From contig JAGWBV010000015.1 in assembly GCA_021295715.1 (NCBI GenBank), positions 3,816-53,158 on the forward strand: a DNA stretch of 49,343 nucleotides, in the 5' to 3' direction. A program made the translations under genes and the position numbers. Positions 1 to 6,772 of the stretch are shown here, piece after piece (the first letter of the stretch is position 1; every line of letters begins with the position of its first letter). The DNA comes from Candidatus Poribacteria bacterium. Its GTDB lineage: Bacteria > Poribacteria > WGA-4E > WGA-3G. A model generated the notes under the pieces. That model saw only the letters and a program-made list of their open reading frames with translations. It was not told where the DNA came from and ran no database searches.

Positions 1-607
1 CATCTAAGACTAGGACCTTTGCACCTTCTAATAGCAACCGGAAAATCTCAACGCGCTGCCGTTCCCCCATAGAGAGTTGCGAAACGTTCACATTCGGACG
101 GATATCAAAACCTAAATGCTCTGCTGAATCCATAAGGTGCTGGTTCCACTGTTTTGACTTCAAAACCCAAGGTGTATTGGAGGAACCTAACGCAAGATTT
201 TCGCCAACAGTCAACGCTGGAACCAGTGAAAAGTGTTGATGTACCATACCAATGCCAGCTAATTTGGCATCTTTAGGACTATGAAATACCACTTCTTGGT
301 TATCAATTTCAATCCGTCCGGTATTTGGCGTGTAGAAACCAGCAAGTATTTTCATCAACGTGGTCTTCCCCGCGCCATTCTCACCAAGGATGGCGTGGAT
401 CTCCCCCCGCTTTGCCTCACAAGTGACATCTTGATTGGCTACGACTCCACCTGGGAATCGCTTGGTTATATTTTGAAGGCGAACGCTCACTTCATCAAAA
501 GACATAGTTGTTTCCTCTGCAAGTGGCAATTCCTTATTCTTAGACTCCATTGTGTCGAATTTAGGTTGTATCTCTTTAATAATTGTTTGAGGTTTAATAT
601 GATTCAT
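1..607 (-). CDS. Sugar/nucleoside-type ABC transporter ATPase, C-terminus cut by window edge
   Basis: Reverse-strand translation gives an ABC ATPase of the RbsA/XylG/MglA or nucleoside-uptake type. Visible motifs are Walker A GENGAGKTTLMK, Q-loop MVHQHFSLVPALT, signature LSMGERQRVEI, and the start of Walker B (KVLVLD) at the edge. The protein would energise import of a sugar or nucleoside at the inner membrane; RbsA-type members carry two ATPase domains, so much of the protein lies outside. Three in-frame ATGs exist (607, 550, 505). I chose 607 because GGAG lies about 9 bases upstream, although 505 (MSFDEVSVRLQNITKRF) matches the usual family start better. No permease or binding protein is seen on this side. 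Confidence 0.9.
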   Translation of the reverse strand, partial: MNHIKPQTIIKEIQPKFDTMESKNKELPLAEETTMSFDEVSVRLQNITKRFPGGVVANQDVTCEAKRGEIHAILGENGAGKTTLMKILAGFYTPNTGRIEIDNQEVVFHSPKDAKLAGIGMVHQHFSLVPALTVGENLALGSSNTPWVLKSKQWNQHLMDSAEHLGFDIRPNVNVSQLSMGERQRVEIFRLLLEGAKVLVLD

Positions 608-1198
608 TTTGCTTTACTCCAGCCAATGTTTTCCAGCAATTCTTCAAAATTTCAAGTCTATCTATATTCTGAAGTTACTGTAACGTGAGTTTGATAAAAG
701 CGGGATGTCGGGTTTCGCTACCGCTATTTCGCCAAAAAGCACCTTGGAAAAGGTCATATCTCTACCCGACCTACGGATCTATTTTCAAACTGGCGTTACT
801 GTAGCAAAAAGCATGCCAATCACAAGCAATCGCGAAAGTATATCTTTAGCAAGTAGAATCTCTTTATCAGGTCTTAGGCAGTAAGTCTGTTGTCACGTAA
901 TGTTTCGAGGAGCCTACCGCATGAAAACATAGAAATAATTAGGCAACAATGGCATAAGTAATAAATATCAAGACGAAAATAAATATGTTACTTATGATGT
1001 CTAATTTGATACTATAGATAACAAATTGGAAATACTGATGGATAGCAATAGGTGGTAAATTCTTGGGCAATATACGGGCGATGAATCGCCCTACTACGAA
1101 CCTATCCTCAATTTTAAGATGGACAGGACAGTAGCGAGGTGTTTTGGGCAGCCACAATACCTACCCTTACAAGTGTTCCGATATCCTCGGACTTTACT
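608..1198. other. Long non-coding gap with inverted repeats
   Basis: No convincing gene is present. It holds a GTCGGGT (707-713) / ACCCGAC (764-770) inverted pair, a motif class that recurs near 18581 and 23290, and a small hairpin GGCGAT/ATCGCC near 1077-1090. A 72-codon reading frame on the minus strand overlaps the out-of-frame trpF tail and has no family resemblance or ribosome site. Confidence 0.5.
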
Positions 1199-1854
1199 TT
1201 ACTCAGCGTGCCCGACCTGTTCCATAAGTCGTTCCAACTTACTCGGATCTTTGACACCTTTTGATGCTTCAACCCCGGAACAAAGATCAATGCCGTGAGG
1301 TCGGATCGTTTCAATAGCAGCTTTGACGTTCTCTGGACGAATCCCACCTGCGAAGAAAACCGGCAGTGGACTTTCCGTGATGAGTTGCCACCGTATCTCG
1401 GTTTCTCAAGACTCATATCAACACTATCAAATAGTAGAAAATCCGCACCAGCATCTCGATATGCCTGCATCTCCTCCTGAACAGCCGGGATATCTACATT
1501 TTCAGGACGTCCCGCTGGTAAATAGACAGATTTCCAGAACTCACATGCATCTGTGCGCTTAAGTTCCTCAACCTGCTGAGGAGATTCCTGTCCGAGGAGT
1601 TGAACGGCAAACGGCTGAACTTGTGAAACTATTTCTTGTATGTCGGATGTTGAGCGGTTATAGAGTAGAATTACGGTGGGAATAGGACTTTCGCTGGCAA
1701 TTTCGGCGGCTTGCGGAGCGGAGCGTGTCCGTTCAGATACGGCAACATCAACCAACACGCCGATGTAATCCGCACCCGCATCAGCGGCAAGTCGAGCGTC
1801 ATGGATAGAAGTGATGCCGCAGATTTTAACACTACAGCAGGATTCTCTATGCAT
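1199..1854 (-). pseudogene. trpF: Phosphoribosylanthranilate isomerase, disrupted by an internal deletion/frameshift
   Basis: TrpF converts N-phosphoribosylanthranilate to CdRP in tryptophan synthesis. Residues 1-154 read in one frame (VKICGITSIHDARLAADAGADYIG, LLFDSVD, EKPRYG). From 1390 downward the homology continues in another frame (WQLITESPLPVFFAGGIRPENV, then GIDLCSGVEASKGVKDPSKL) to a TAA at 1199. Between the Tyr codon (1393-1395) and the Trp codon (1388-1390) only two bases remain, where the family normally has the phosphate-binding GTGxTxxW loop. About 22 bases therefore appear lost, removing that loop and shifting the frame. The unshifted frame runs on to 1114 as unrelated sequence. 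The start ATG directly abuts an intergenic repeat that supplies AAGGG. No other trp gene is nearby. An assembly error is the main alternative. Confidence 0.85.
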
Positions 1855-1944
1855 TTTTTAATTTTCCCTTGCGGTTCGGTTAGGTGAATTTGGAAAATAA
1901 CGTACCTTTCCGTATATCCGCCCGCGCCGTTGTTGCAGGCTACT
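1855..1944 (-). repeat. Start-codon-abutting intergenic repeat, copy a (trpF)
   Basis: Begins immediately before the trpF ATG. Minus-strand reading is GCAAGGGAAAATTAAAA then ATG, so the repeat end serves as the ribosome site. The far end holds CGCCCGCGCCGTTGTTGC followed by AGGC, close to the common right end with the GCCTGC/GCAGGC stem. Confidence 0.85.
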
Positions 1945-1989
1945 CTTACGAAGTTTCAGCATATAAGCAAAATTTTGTAAGTAGCAACC

Positions 1990-2119
1990 TAATAGTCTGT
2001 CACATCTAAACTGATAGGTGTACTCGACCGATTTTGTTGGGTTTCACGCCGTTCTACCTGCAGGAAATACCCAATCAAAAACACCTACAAAAAGTCAAAA
2101 TAACGTTGACAAACTATTA
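1990..2119. repeat. Short element with near-perfect 13-bp terminal inverted repeats
   Basis: TAATAGTCTGTCA (1990-2002) and TGACAAACTATTA (2107-2119) are inverted copies with one mismatch. The 130-bp interval has no reading frame and contains a TTGGGT (2037-2042) / ACCCAA pair. It could be a MITE-like element; only one copy is seen in this window. Confidence 0.45.
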
Positions 2120-2126
2120 AGTTATC

Positions 2127-2486
2127 TCACTCTTCAAAGACGGTTTGGCGGTCGGCATCTGAATAACAGATAATCATTGTTACGGGCTGCCAACCGGTAT
2201 TGACAGCGTTGTGCCTGACATTGCGCGGAATACGTAACATCATGCCAGGCCTGAGTGGGATGACTTCATCGCCCAATTTGTGGTCACATTCACCAGAGAG
2301 GACATAGATAAGTTCTTCACAGTTCGGATGATAATGGGTAGGATTGCCTTCACCGGCGTTAATATAGACAACACCAAAAGTCATCTCAGCTTCTGGATCA
2401 ATCTGATCGTTACAGAGCCACTTAATCGCTCCCCACGGGAATTCAAGCGCACCGGCATCATTGCTGTTGGTTAAAGTTATCTCCAT
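2127..2486 (-). CDS. Small single-domain cupin protein
   Basis: A 119-residue single-domain cupin. Conserved motif 1 is visible (THYHPNCEELIYVLSGECDHKLG, with two His and one Glu as likely metal ligands) and motif 2 (GMMLRIPRNVRHNAVNTG, with the third His). The substrate cannot be told from the sequence; relatives include sugar isomerases, small dioxygenases and binding proteins. I chose the ATG at 2486 (MEITLTNSND) because AGGAAA precedes it. A start ten codons upstream would abut the upstream gene's stop and lacks a ribosome site. It is probably co-transcribed with the phosphoesterase, about 30 bp upstream. Confidence 0.85.
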   Translation of the reverse strand: MEITLTNSNDAGALEFPWGAIKWLCNDQIDPEAEMTFGVVYINAGEGNPTHYHPNCEELIYVLSGECDHKLGDEVIPLRPGMMLRIPRNVRHNAVNTGWQPVTMIICYSDADRQTVFEE

Positions 2487-2516
2487 AGTGGTTTCCTTTC
2501 TATCTTTCAAATTCAA

Positions 2517-3353
2517 TTATACCTCGAAACAAGCCAAACATTGTGTCGCATAAGTCTGCAAACCCGCCGTAGGTTCTTTCTGAAGATAACCAACAGGAGC
2601 AGAGATAGCCTGCACACTGTCGATTTGCATATCAACTGCCTGATGTGTATGTCCGAAAAGCGCGTGCGTTACAAGCGGTTCCTGCAAACACTGAGCCCCA
2701 AGATGTTTACTGCCCATGAACGCCCGAAAATAATCCCACGGCAATTCACCTCGGTATCGGATACACTTCCGAAACGGAACATGGTGTGTGACGACAACGA
2801 TATGTGATACATCATTCCGAATAGAGGCAATCTGCATCTCAAGAGCTGCTTCAAAACGTCGGGCGACACCTGGATCGGTATCATTCCATTTGGCGTATCG
2901 CTTATCGTTCCAGACGGCTCCCATCAACTCCTTTTCGGCATACTGAGCATCGGAAAAATCGTACCCATCGGGTGCGAAACTATAATCGTACCAGCCGATC
3001 GTCCCACAGAAACCGACTTTTTCGCTGATAAACGGCGCGTCCATCAACGGATGAATCCCACACGCATCACAAAGTTCCGAAATAATCCGACATTTCTGCT
3101 CACTCGTAACGTTAGCGGTTTCAATCGCCCAAATGTCATGGTTACCGGGGACAAACACTATCTCACATGCCAAATCCGCGAGGTGAAAGGCATTCAGTGT
3201 TTCGGAGAGTTGAACTAAATGTCGTGCGATATCTCCGGCGATCACGAACACATCAAGTTCTGCTGCCTTAACAGCATCAATGAGATGTGGAACAAGTAAC
3301 TTGTTCAAAAGCGTAACGTCCGTGTGCAAGTCTGAAATGAGTCCAATTTTCAT
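2517..3353 (-). CDS. Calcineurin-like metallophosphoesterase
   Basis: A 278-residue cytoplasmic protein with all the dimetal phosphoesterase motifs in order: SDLHTD near residue 7, GDIARH near 40, GNHDIW near 70, VTHHVPF near 190 and FGHTHQ near 233. It has no signal peptide. Substrates of this superfamily range from nucleotides to nucleic acids and phosphoproteins, so the reaction is not assignable. It sits 38 bp after the PDZ/HEAT lipoprotein gene and 30 bp before the cupin, all on the minus strand, which suggests one transcript. No clear ribosome site precedes its ATG, so translation may depend on the upstream gene. Confidence 0.88.
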   Translation of the reverse strand: MKIGLISDLHTDVTLLNKLLVPHLIDAVKAAELDVFVIAGDIARHLVQLSETLNAFHLADLACEIVFVPGNHDIWAIETANVTSEQKCRIISELCDACGIHPLMDAPFISEKVGFCGTIGWYDYSFAPDGYDFSDAQYAEKELMGAVWNDKRYAKWNDTDPGVARRFEAALEMQIASIRNDVSHIVVVTHHVPFRKCIRYRGELPWDYFRAFMGSKHLGAQCLQEPLVTHALFGHTHQAVDMQIDSVQAISAPVGYLQKEPTAGLQTYATQCLACFEV

Positions 3354-3391
3354 TAGCAGCCCACAACCTGTTGCGCGAGCGTTCCGCCGAA

Positions 3392-4840
3392 TTACATTGA
3401 TCCGTCTCCGAGACCTCTGAAGACCTCATCGAGAAAGATACGCACACCACTTTCATCGTCCTGCTGGTACTGTTGGAGTTGACGTTCCAACGCTTGGATT
3501 GAAGGCATATCGCCAATTTTTGCGATCGCGTCGACAAGGGTGAGTTGAATCGCCGATTCAGTGCTATTTTCCAAGGCATGAATCAATCGATCCCGCGCCT
3601 TAGATCCCCCGATGCTCCCGAGTGCGGAAGCAGCAATATCCTTCGTGCTGGTGTCGCCCTTTTCAAACGCAGTAATAAGCGTATCAACGGCAGGTTGACC
3701 GATCTGACTGAGTGCCAATCCAGCTTGGAATCGGATACCGGGAATTTCCGCAGGATTCTCAAGAACCGCAACGAGGGCATCAATGGCAGAAACCGGTTTG
3801 AGTATTCCGAGCATCGCGAGGCAGGCGCGTCGAATTTCTTGCTCTGGTTCCACTTCAATTTGGATGTATGCTTGCGCAAGTTCAGCGAGTTGTCCTTCGT
3901 TAATTTTTTGATAAAGTGCTTCGGATCTGTGTCTGAATTGGGTCCCGAAGGGAGCCTTAAGGGTGGCGGTATTCTCGGTTCTATCGACAGTAAGCAAACC
4001 CAGGATCGCAGCAGATTCTAACTGTTGTGCCTGAAGACCATCGGCTGGCAGTTGGTTCACGTCGGCACGTTGAAACTCCTGAAAAAGATCGTTTAGGACA
4101 CTCAATTCAACGAGACGTTGAAGGCTATTAATGGCACCTTTCCGGAGCGAGAATTCTGTACTATTTTCGAAGAGGTCGACGAGTGGCTCAATCGCACGGA
4201 CATCGCCTAAGTCTCCGAGTGCGTCGACAGCGGCAATCTTCACACCTATTAATTCGGTCGTTCGGAAAGTAAACTGCTTTTTAGAAAGTTCTCCGAGCGT
4301 TTTCTTGTAATCATCAAGGCTATAAATTTTGCGTTCATCGACAATTTTCTCAACAATGTCTCCTACCTGAATATCGGTATTTGCCGCTGGGGTACCGGGT
4401 TGAATCTCTTTGACCCGCACTGTCCCATTGCCTTCAACGCTGAGTCCTACCTTATCTCCTTGTCTGCGGAGGGCGATACGCAGTGGAGGCTTATCTTTTA
4501 GATAAAGAATGAAGTTATTATCCTCATCGAGTGCCTGCTTTATTGCCCTGTTAAAGTCTCCAGCCTCTCGAGCAGGATATTCTGCAATGACGTAAGAGAT
4601 GAGTTCACCGGCCTCGAGTTGTGCTCTATCTGCGGGACCGTTGGGTGTCGTATTCAAAACAACGACGCCACTGGTCGACCAACGGTCTTTTAGGTCACTG
4701 TCTAACTGCTGCACCTGCATTTTCAGGCGTTCATCGTAATGCTGATTATCACATCCGAGTCCGAGTACCAGTAAAAAAAGGAGTGGCACGATAAACACCG
4801 AGGGGTGAGATTCGTTAAACCATCTTATTTTTTTTCGCAT
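3392..4840 (-). CDS. Lipoprotein with PDZ region(s) and C-terminal HEAT repeats
   Basis: A 482-residue predicted lipoprotein. A hydrophobic segment (VFIVPLLFLLVLGLG) ends at Cys29, a lipobox. Residues about 50-110 resemble a degenerate PDZ domain (GVVVLNTTPNGPADRAQLEAGE). Residues about 130-195 form a clearer PDZ domain (VKEIQPGTPAANTDIQVGDIV). From about 205 to the end HEAT-like repeats recur (AAVDALGDLGDVRAIEPLVDL, GLALSQIGQPAVDTLITAF, ASALGSIGGSKARDRLIHAL). This suggests a protein-binding scaffold outside the cytoplasmic membrane; no catalytic residues are seen. The start ATG is directly preceded by an intergenic repeat providing AAGGAA. The second HEAT lipoprotein lies 72 bp upstream and is probably in the same operon. 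Confidence 0.85.
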   Translation of the reverse strand: MRKKIRWFNESHPSVFIVPLLFLLVLGLGCDNQHYDERLKMQVQQLDSDLKDRWSTSGVVVLNTTPNGPADRAQLEAGELISYVIAEYPAREAGDFNRAIKQALDEDNNFILYLKDKPPLRIALRRQGDKVGLSVEGNGTVRVKEIQPGTPAANTDIQVGDIVEKIVDERKIYSLDDYKKTLGELSKKQFTFRTTELIGVKIAAVDALGDLGDVRAIEPLVDLFENSTEFSLRKGAINSLQRLVELSVLNDLFQEFQRADVNQLPADGLQAQQLESAAILGLLTVDRTENTATLKAPFGTQFRHRSEALYQKINEGQLAELAQAYIQIEVEPEQEIRRACLAMLGILKPVSAIDALVAVLENPAEIPGIRFQAGLALSQIGQPAVDTLITAFEKGDTSTKDIAASALGSIGGSKARDRLIHALENSTESAIQLTLVDAIAKIGDMPSIQALERQLQQYQQDDESGVRIFLDEVFRGLGDGSM

Positions 4841-4881
4841 TTTTGAATTATTCCTTGCGGTTTTATAATTTTACCTTGCGG
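4841..4881 (-). repeat. Start-abutting intergenic repeat, copy b (double end, PDZ/HEAT gene)
   Basis: Two tandem ends of the repeat lie between the two HEAT lipoprotein genes. Minus-strand reading ends CCGCAAGGAATAATTC plus AAAA before the ATG at 4840, and a second CCGCAAGGTAAAATTATAAA lies just upstream. The nearer AAGGA is the only plausible ribosome site. Confidence 0.8.
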
Positions 4882-4897
4882 ATAAACAAAGGGATGC

Positions 4898-4910
4898 TGC
4901 GTAAGTCCTA
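4898..4910 (+). repeat. Solo end of the AGGACTTACGCA inverted-repeat element
   Basis: TGCGTAAGTCCTA is identical to the right end of the element at 25455-25577. No partner end is seen nearby, so this is probably a remnant. It lies just outside the stop codon of the upstream HEAT lipoprotein. Confidence 0.5.
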
Positions 4911-4912
4911 AT

Positions 4913-5797
4913 TCAGTTAATCGGGATAACAACATCCCGGCTGCTCTGTTCCTTTAGAGCCTCTAAGAGCGGTTCCACAACTTTCTCGTCGCCGAGGACA
5001 GCCAAGGCTCGAATGGCATCAACACGCAGCGATGACCCCTTATTCTGCACAATTTTGACTAATTCCGGCACAGCAGCCCCACCGATTTTGCCGAGTGCTT
5101 CCACAGCAAGTTGTCGGACTTCAGGTTCCTCCCGATCGCGCGCCCATTTTGCAGAACCGGACTCAATTAAGGCAGCGAGTGCTGGAATCGCTTGTTCACT
5201 TCCGACCTCTCCGAGTGCCTTGACGGCATTCAAGCGAGTTTCCATTCTTCGATGATCCAGCAGTTTTACCAAAAGCGGGACAATTGTCCCCGGATCTTCC
5301 TGACCGAGATGCCCAAGTACCCAATTCGCATTATGCCTATCGCGATTGTCGCTCGACTTGATTGCCTTTTGAAGTTGACTGAGAAGCCGATTCCTATCGC
5401 CTTGCTTATAGATCCGTTTTAGAGCATCAAGTGCAGCATTTTGGACATCCAAGTCATCATCACGGAGTGTCTCAAAAACGAGTCTTTCGAGGTACTTCCG
5501 CTGCTCTGCTTGATATGCGAGGAACATCTGTTTGCCTCGTTCAGCGATCGATGCTTCTTGCCAATCAGTGGTATCCGGTTCGTAAAATTCCTGCGAGTTG
5601 TAATATCCAAGCAGATAGTGTGCCTCAGCACTATCAATCTGTTGCTGGAGTGCGAGTTTAAATTCTCGGACAGCGCGTTCTTCTTTGCGTCGTTTATCCG
5701 ATTTAATCAGTTCTTTACCCTTCGCGAGGTTCTCGTTCTGAGTGCCGCACCCCATTACAAAGAGCGTAAGCACAAGGGCAAGCCAGATTTTCTTCAT
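4913..5797 (-). CDS. HEAT-repeat lipoprotein with N-terminal TPR-like segment
   Basis: A 294-residue predicted lipoprotein with signal MKKIWLALVLTLFVMGCG and lipobox Cys17. Residues about 40-70 (EERAVREFKLALQQQIDSAEAHYLLGYY) look like a TPR motif. Residues about 110-290 are HEAT repeats (AALDALKRIYKQGD, NANWVLGHLGQEDPGTIVPLLVKLL, NAVKALGEVGSEQAIPALAALI, AVEALGKIGGAAVPELVKIV, AIRALAVLGDEKVVEPLLEAL). No catalytic motif is seen. An ordinary ribosome site (AGGAG) precedes the ATG. It is the first gene of a likely four-gene transcript: this protein, the PDZ/HEAT lipoprotein, the phosphoesterase and the cupin. Confidence 0.85.
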   Translation of the reverse strand: MKKIWLALVLTLFVMGCGTQNENLAKGKELIKSDKRRKEERAVREFKLALQQQIDSAEAHYLLGYYNSQEFYEPDTTDWQEASIAERGKQMFLAYQAEQRKYLERLVFETLRDDDLDVQNAALDALKRIYKQGDRNRLLSQLQKAIKSSDNRDRHNANWVLGHLGQEDPGTIVPLLVKLLDHRRMETRLNAVKALGEVGSEQAIPALAALIESGSAKWARDREEPEVRQLAVEALGKIGGAAVPELVKIVQNKGSSLRVDAIRALAVLGDEKVVEPLLEALKEQSSRDVVIPIN

Positions 5798-5914
5798 AGT
5801 CCGTTTCTCCTATGCCACTGTCGTAAAGCCCCTAATTACTTGGACCTTGGCAGTAGGCGAGGTATTTTTGCGAATCAACACGGGATTAAGTCTGAGAATA
5901 GACGAAATCCGTAG

Positions 5915-5937
5915 CGCAAGTCGCGTGTGGACTTGCG
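5915..5937. repeat. Short perfect hairpin
   Basis: CGCAAGTC (5915-5922) and GACTTGCG (5930-5937) form an 8-bp perfect stem with a 7-base loop and no following T run. The rest of the 237-base gap 5798-6034 shows nothing recognisable. Confidence 0.4.
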
Positions 5938-6034
5938 AGACAATGTATTACATTTGCGCGTGTGGCATTCGGTAGGGTGTTTCCTTTAGAAACTGCGCCA
6001 GCGGCGGCGCGGGGTTCATTGATGAATCACACCA

Positions 6035-6610
6035 TTAGGCATTAAGAAGTTCCTGTTGCTCGCCCGCGGTCTCAGTAACGGGATTTTCAACGGTGTCTGT
6101 ATCTACGACTTCTTCTGCGGTTTCCTCTTCTACGACTTCTTCTGCGACCTCTTCTTGTTCTTCTGCGTCAAGCATTTTCTGCAAAATAACAATCGGTTTT
6201 TCAACGAAGCCCCAATCCTTATATCTCTGGATGACATTCGTTTCCGAGGATGCCAGTTCAATTTCAAGGGTTTTCGCGCCATTTTCTGCCGCGGCAGCCT
6301 CGGCAGCCTTTATGAGATAATCCGCCACACCTAACTGCCGAAAGGGTCCAGATACAGCGAGATTCCCGACTTGAGCCACCTCAGAATCATGGGAACCCTT
6401 ACTTACGGTAATCTGCCCGATCGGGTATCCACTCGACTCAGCAACGAGTCGATGGGTTTGACCGTCTGAGTCCAAATCGGCTTTGAGTTCTTCCGCAACT
6501 TCTGCTGGAGTTTTCTCAGGGAAACAAAATGTGTGTAAATGCACTGCATCGTTTTCTTCAGCCGGGCGTACCTTGAGCGCACCAGCCAAGTCGAAAGCTT
6601 GATTTGCCAT
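6035..6610 (-). CDS. GNAT-family N-acetyltransferase with acidic C-terminal tail
   Basis: A 191-residue protein. Residues 10-150 carry the GNAT fold (KVRPAEENDAVHLHTFCFPEKTPAEV; HRLVAESSGYPIGQITVSK; VAQVGNLAVSGPFRQLGVADYLIKAAEA, the acetyl-CoA pyrophosphate loop). The canonical Q/RxxGxG/A loop is recognisable as RQLGVA. Residues 150-191 are a run of Glu and Val (EEQEEVAEEVVEEETAEEVV) with no GNAT counterpart, probably a disordered acidic tail. The acceptor substrate is unknown. AAAGGAG lies seven bases before the ATG. The helicase gene is 162 bp downstream on the same strand. Confidence 0.85.
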   Translation of the reverse strand: MANQAFDLAGALKVRPAEENDAVHLHTFCFPEKTPAEVAEELKADLDSDGQTHRLVAESSGYPIGQITVSKGSHDSEVAQVGNLAVSGPFRQLGVADYLIKAAEAAAAENGAKTLEIELASSETNVIQRYKDWGFVEKPIVILQKMLDAEEQEEVAEEVVEEETAEEVVDTDTVENPVTETAGEQQELLNA

Positions 6611-6772
6611 GTTAATCTCCTTTATCCATTATCAAAGTGCTGGCATCTTTGAGCACTGCGCCGCAGCACCTCTCAATCGCCAGCATCCATCCACATGATT
6701 CTGCCATTGTAATACAATCTATTTCACATTACAAGCATTTTTCAAAAAGTTGTCATCTGAAAGCAAAACGCG

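Noticed and set aside
281..688. A 135-codon plus-strand frame
   Set aside because: It lies opposite the ABC ATPase gene, which has clear family motifs on the minus strand.
939..1157. A 72-codon hydrophobic minus-strand frame
   Set aside because: No ribosome site and no family; it overlaps the out-of-frame tail of trpF and A/T-rich spacer.
1114..1198. Continuation of the trpF frame beyond the true stop
   Set aside because: The sequence after the deletion is in the wrong frame; homology ends at 1199 in the other frame.
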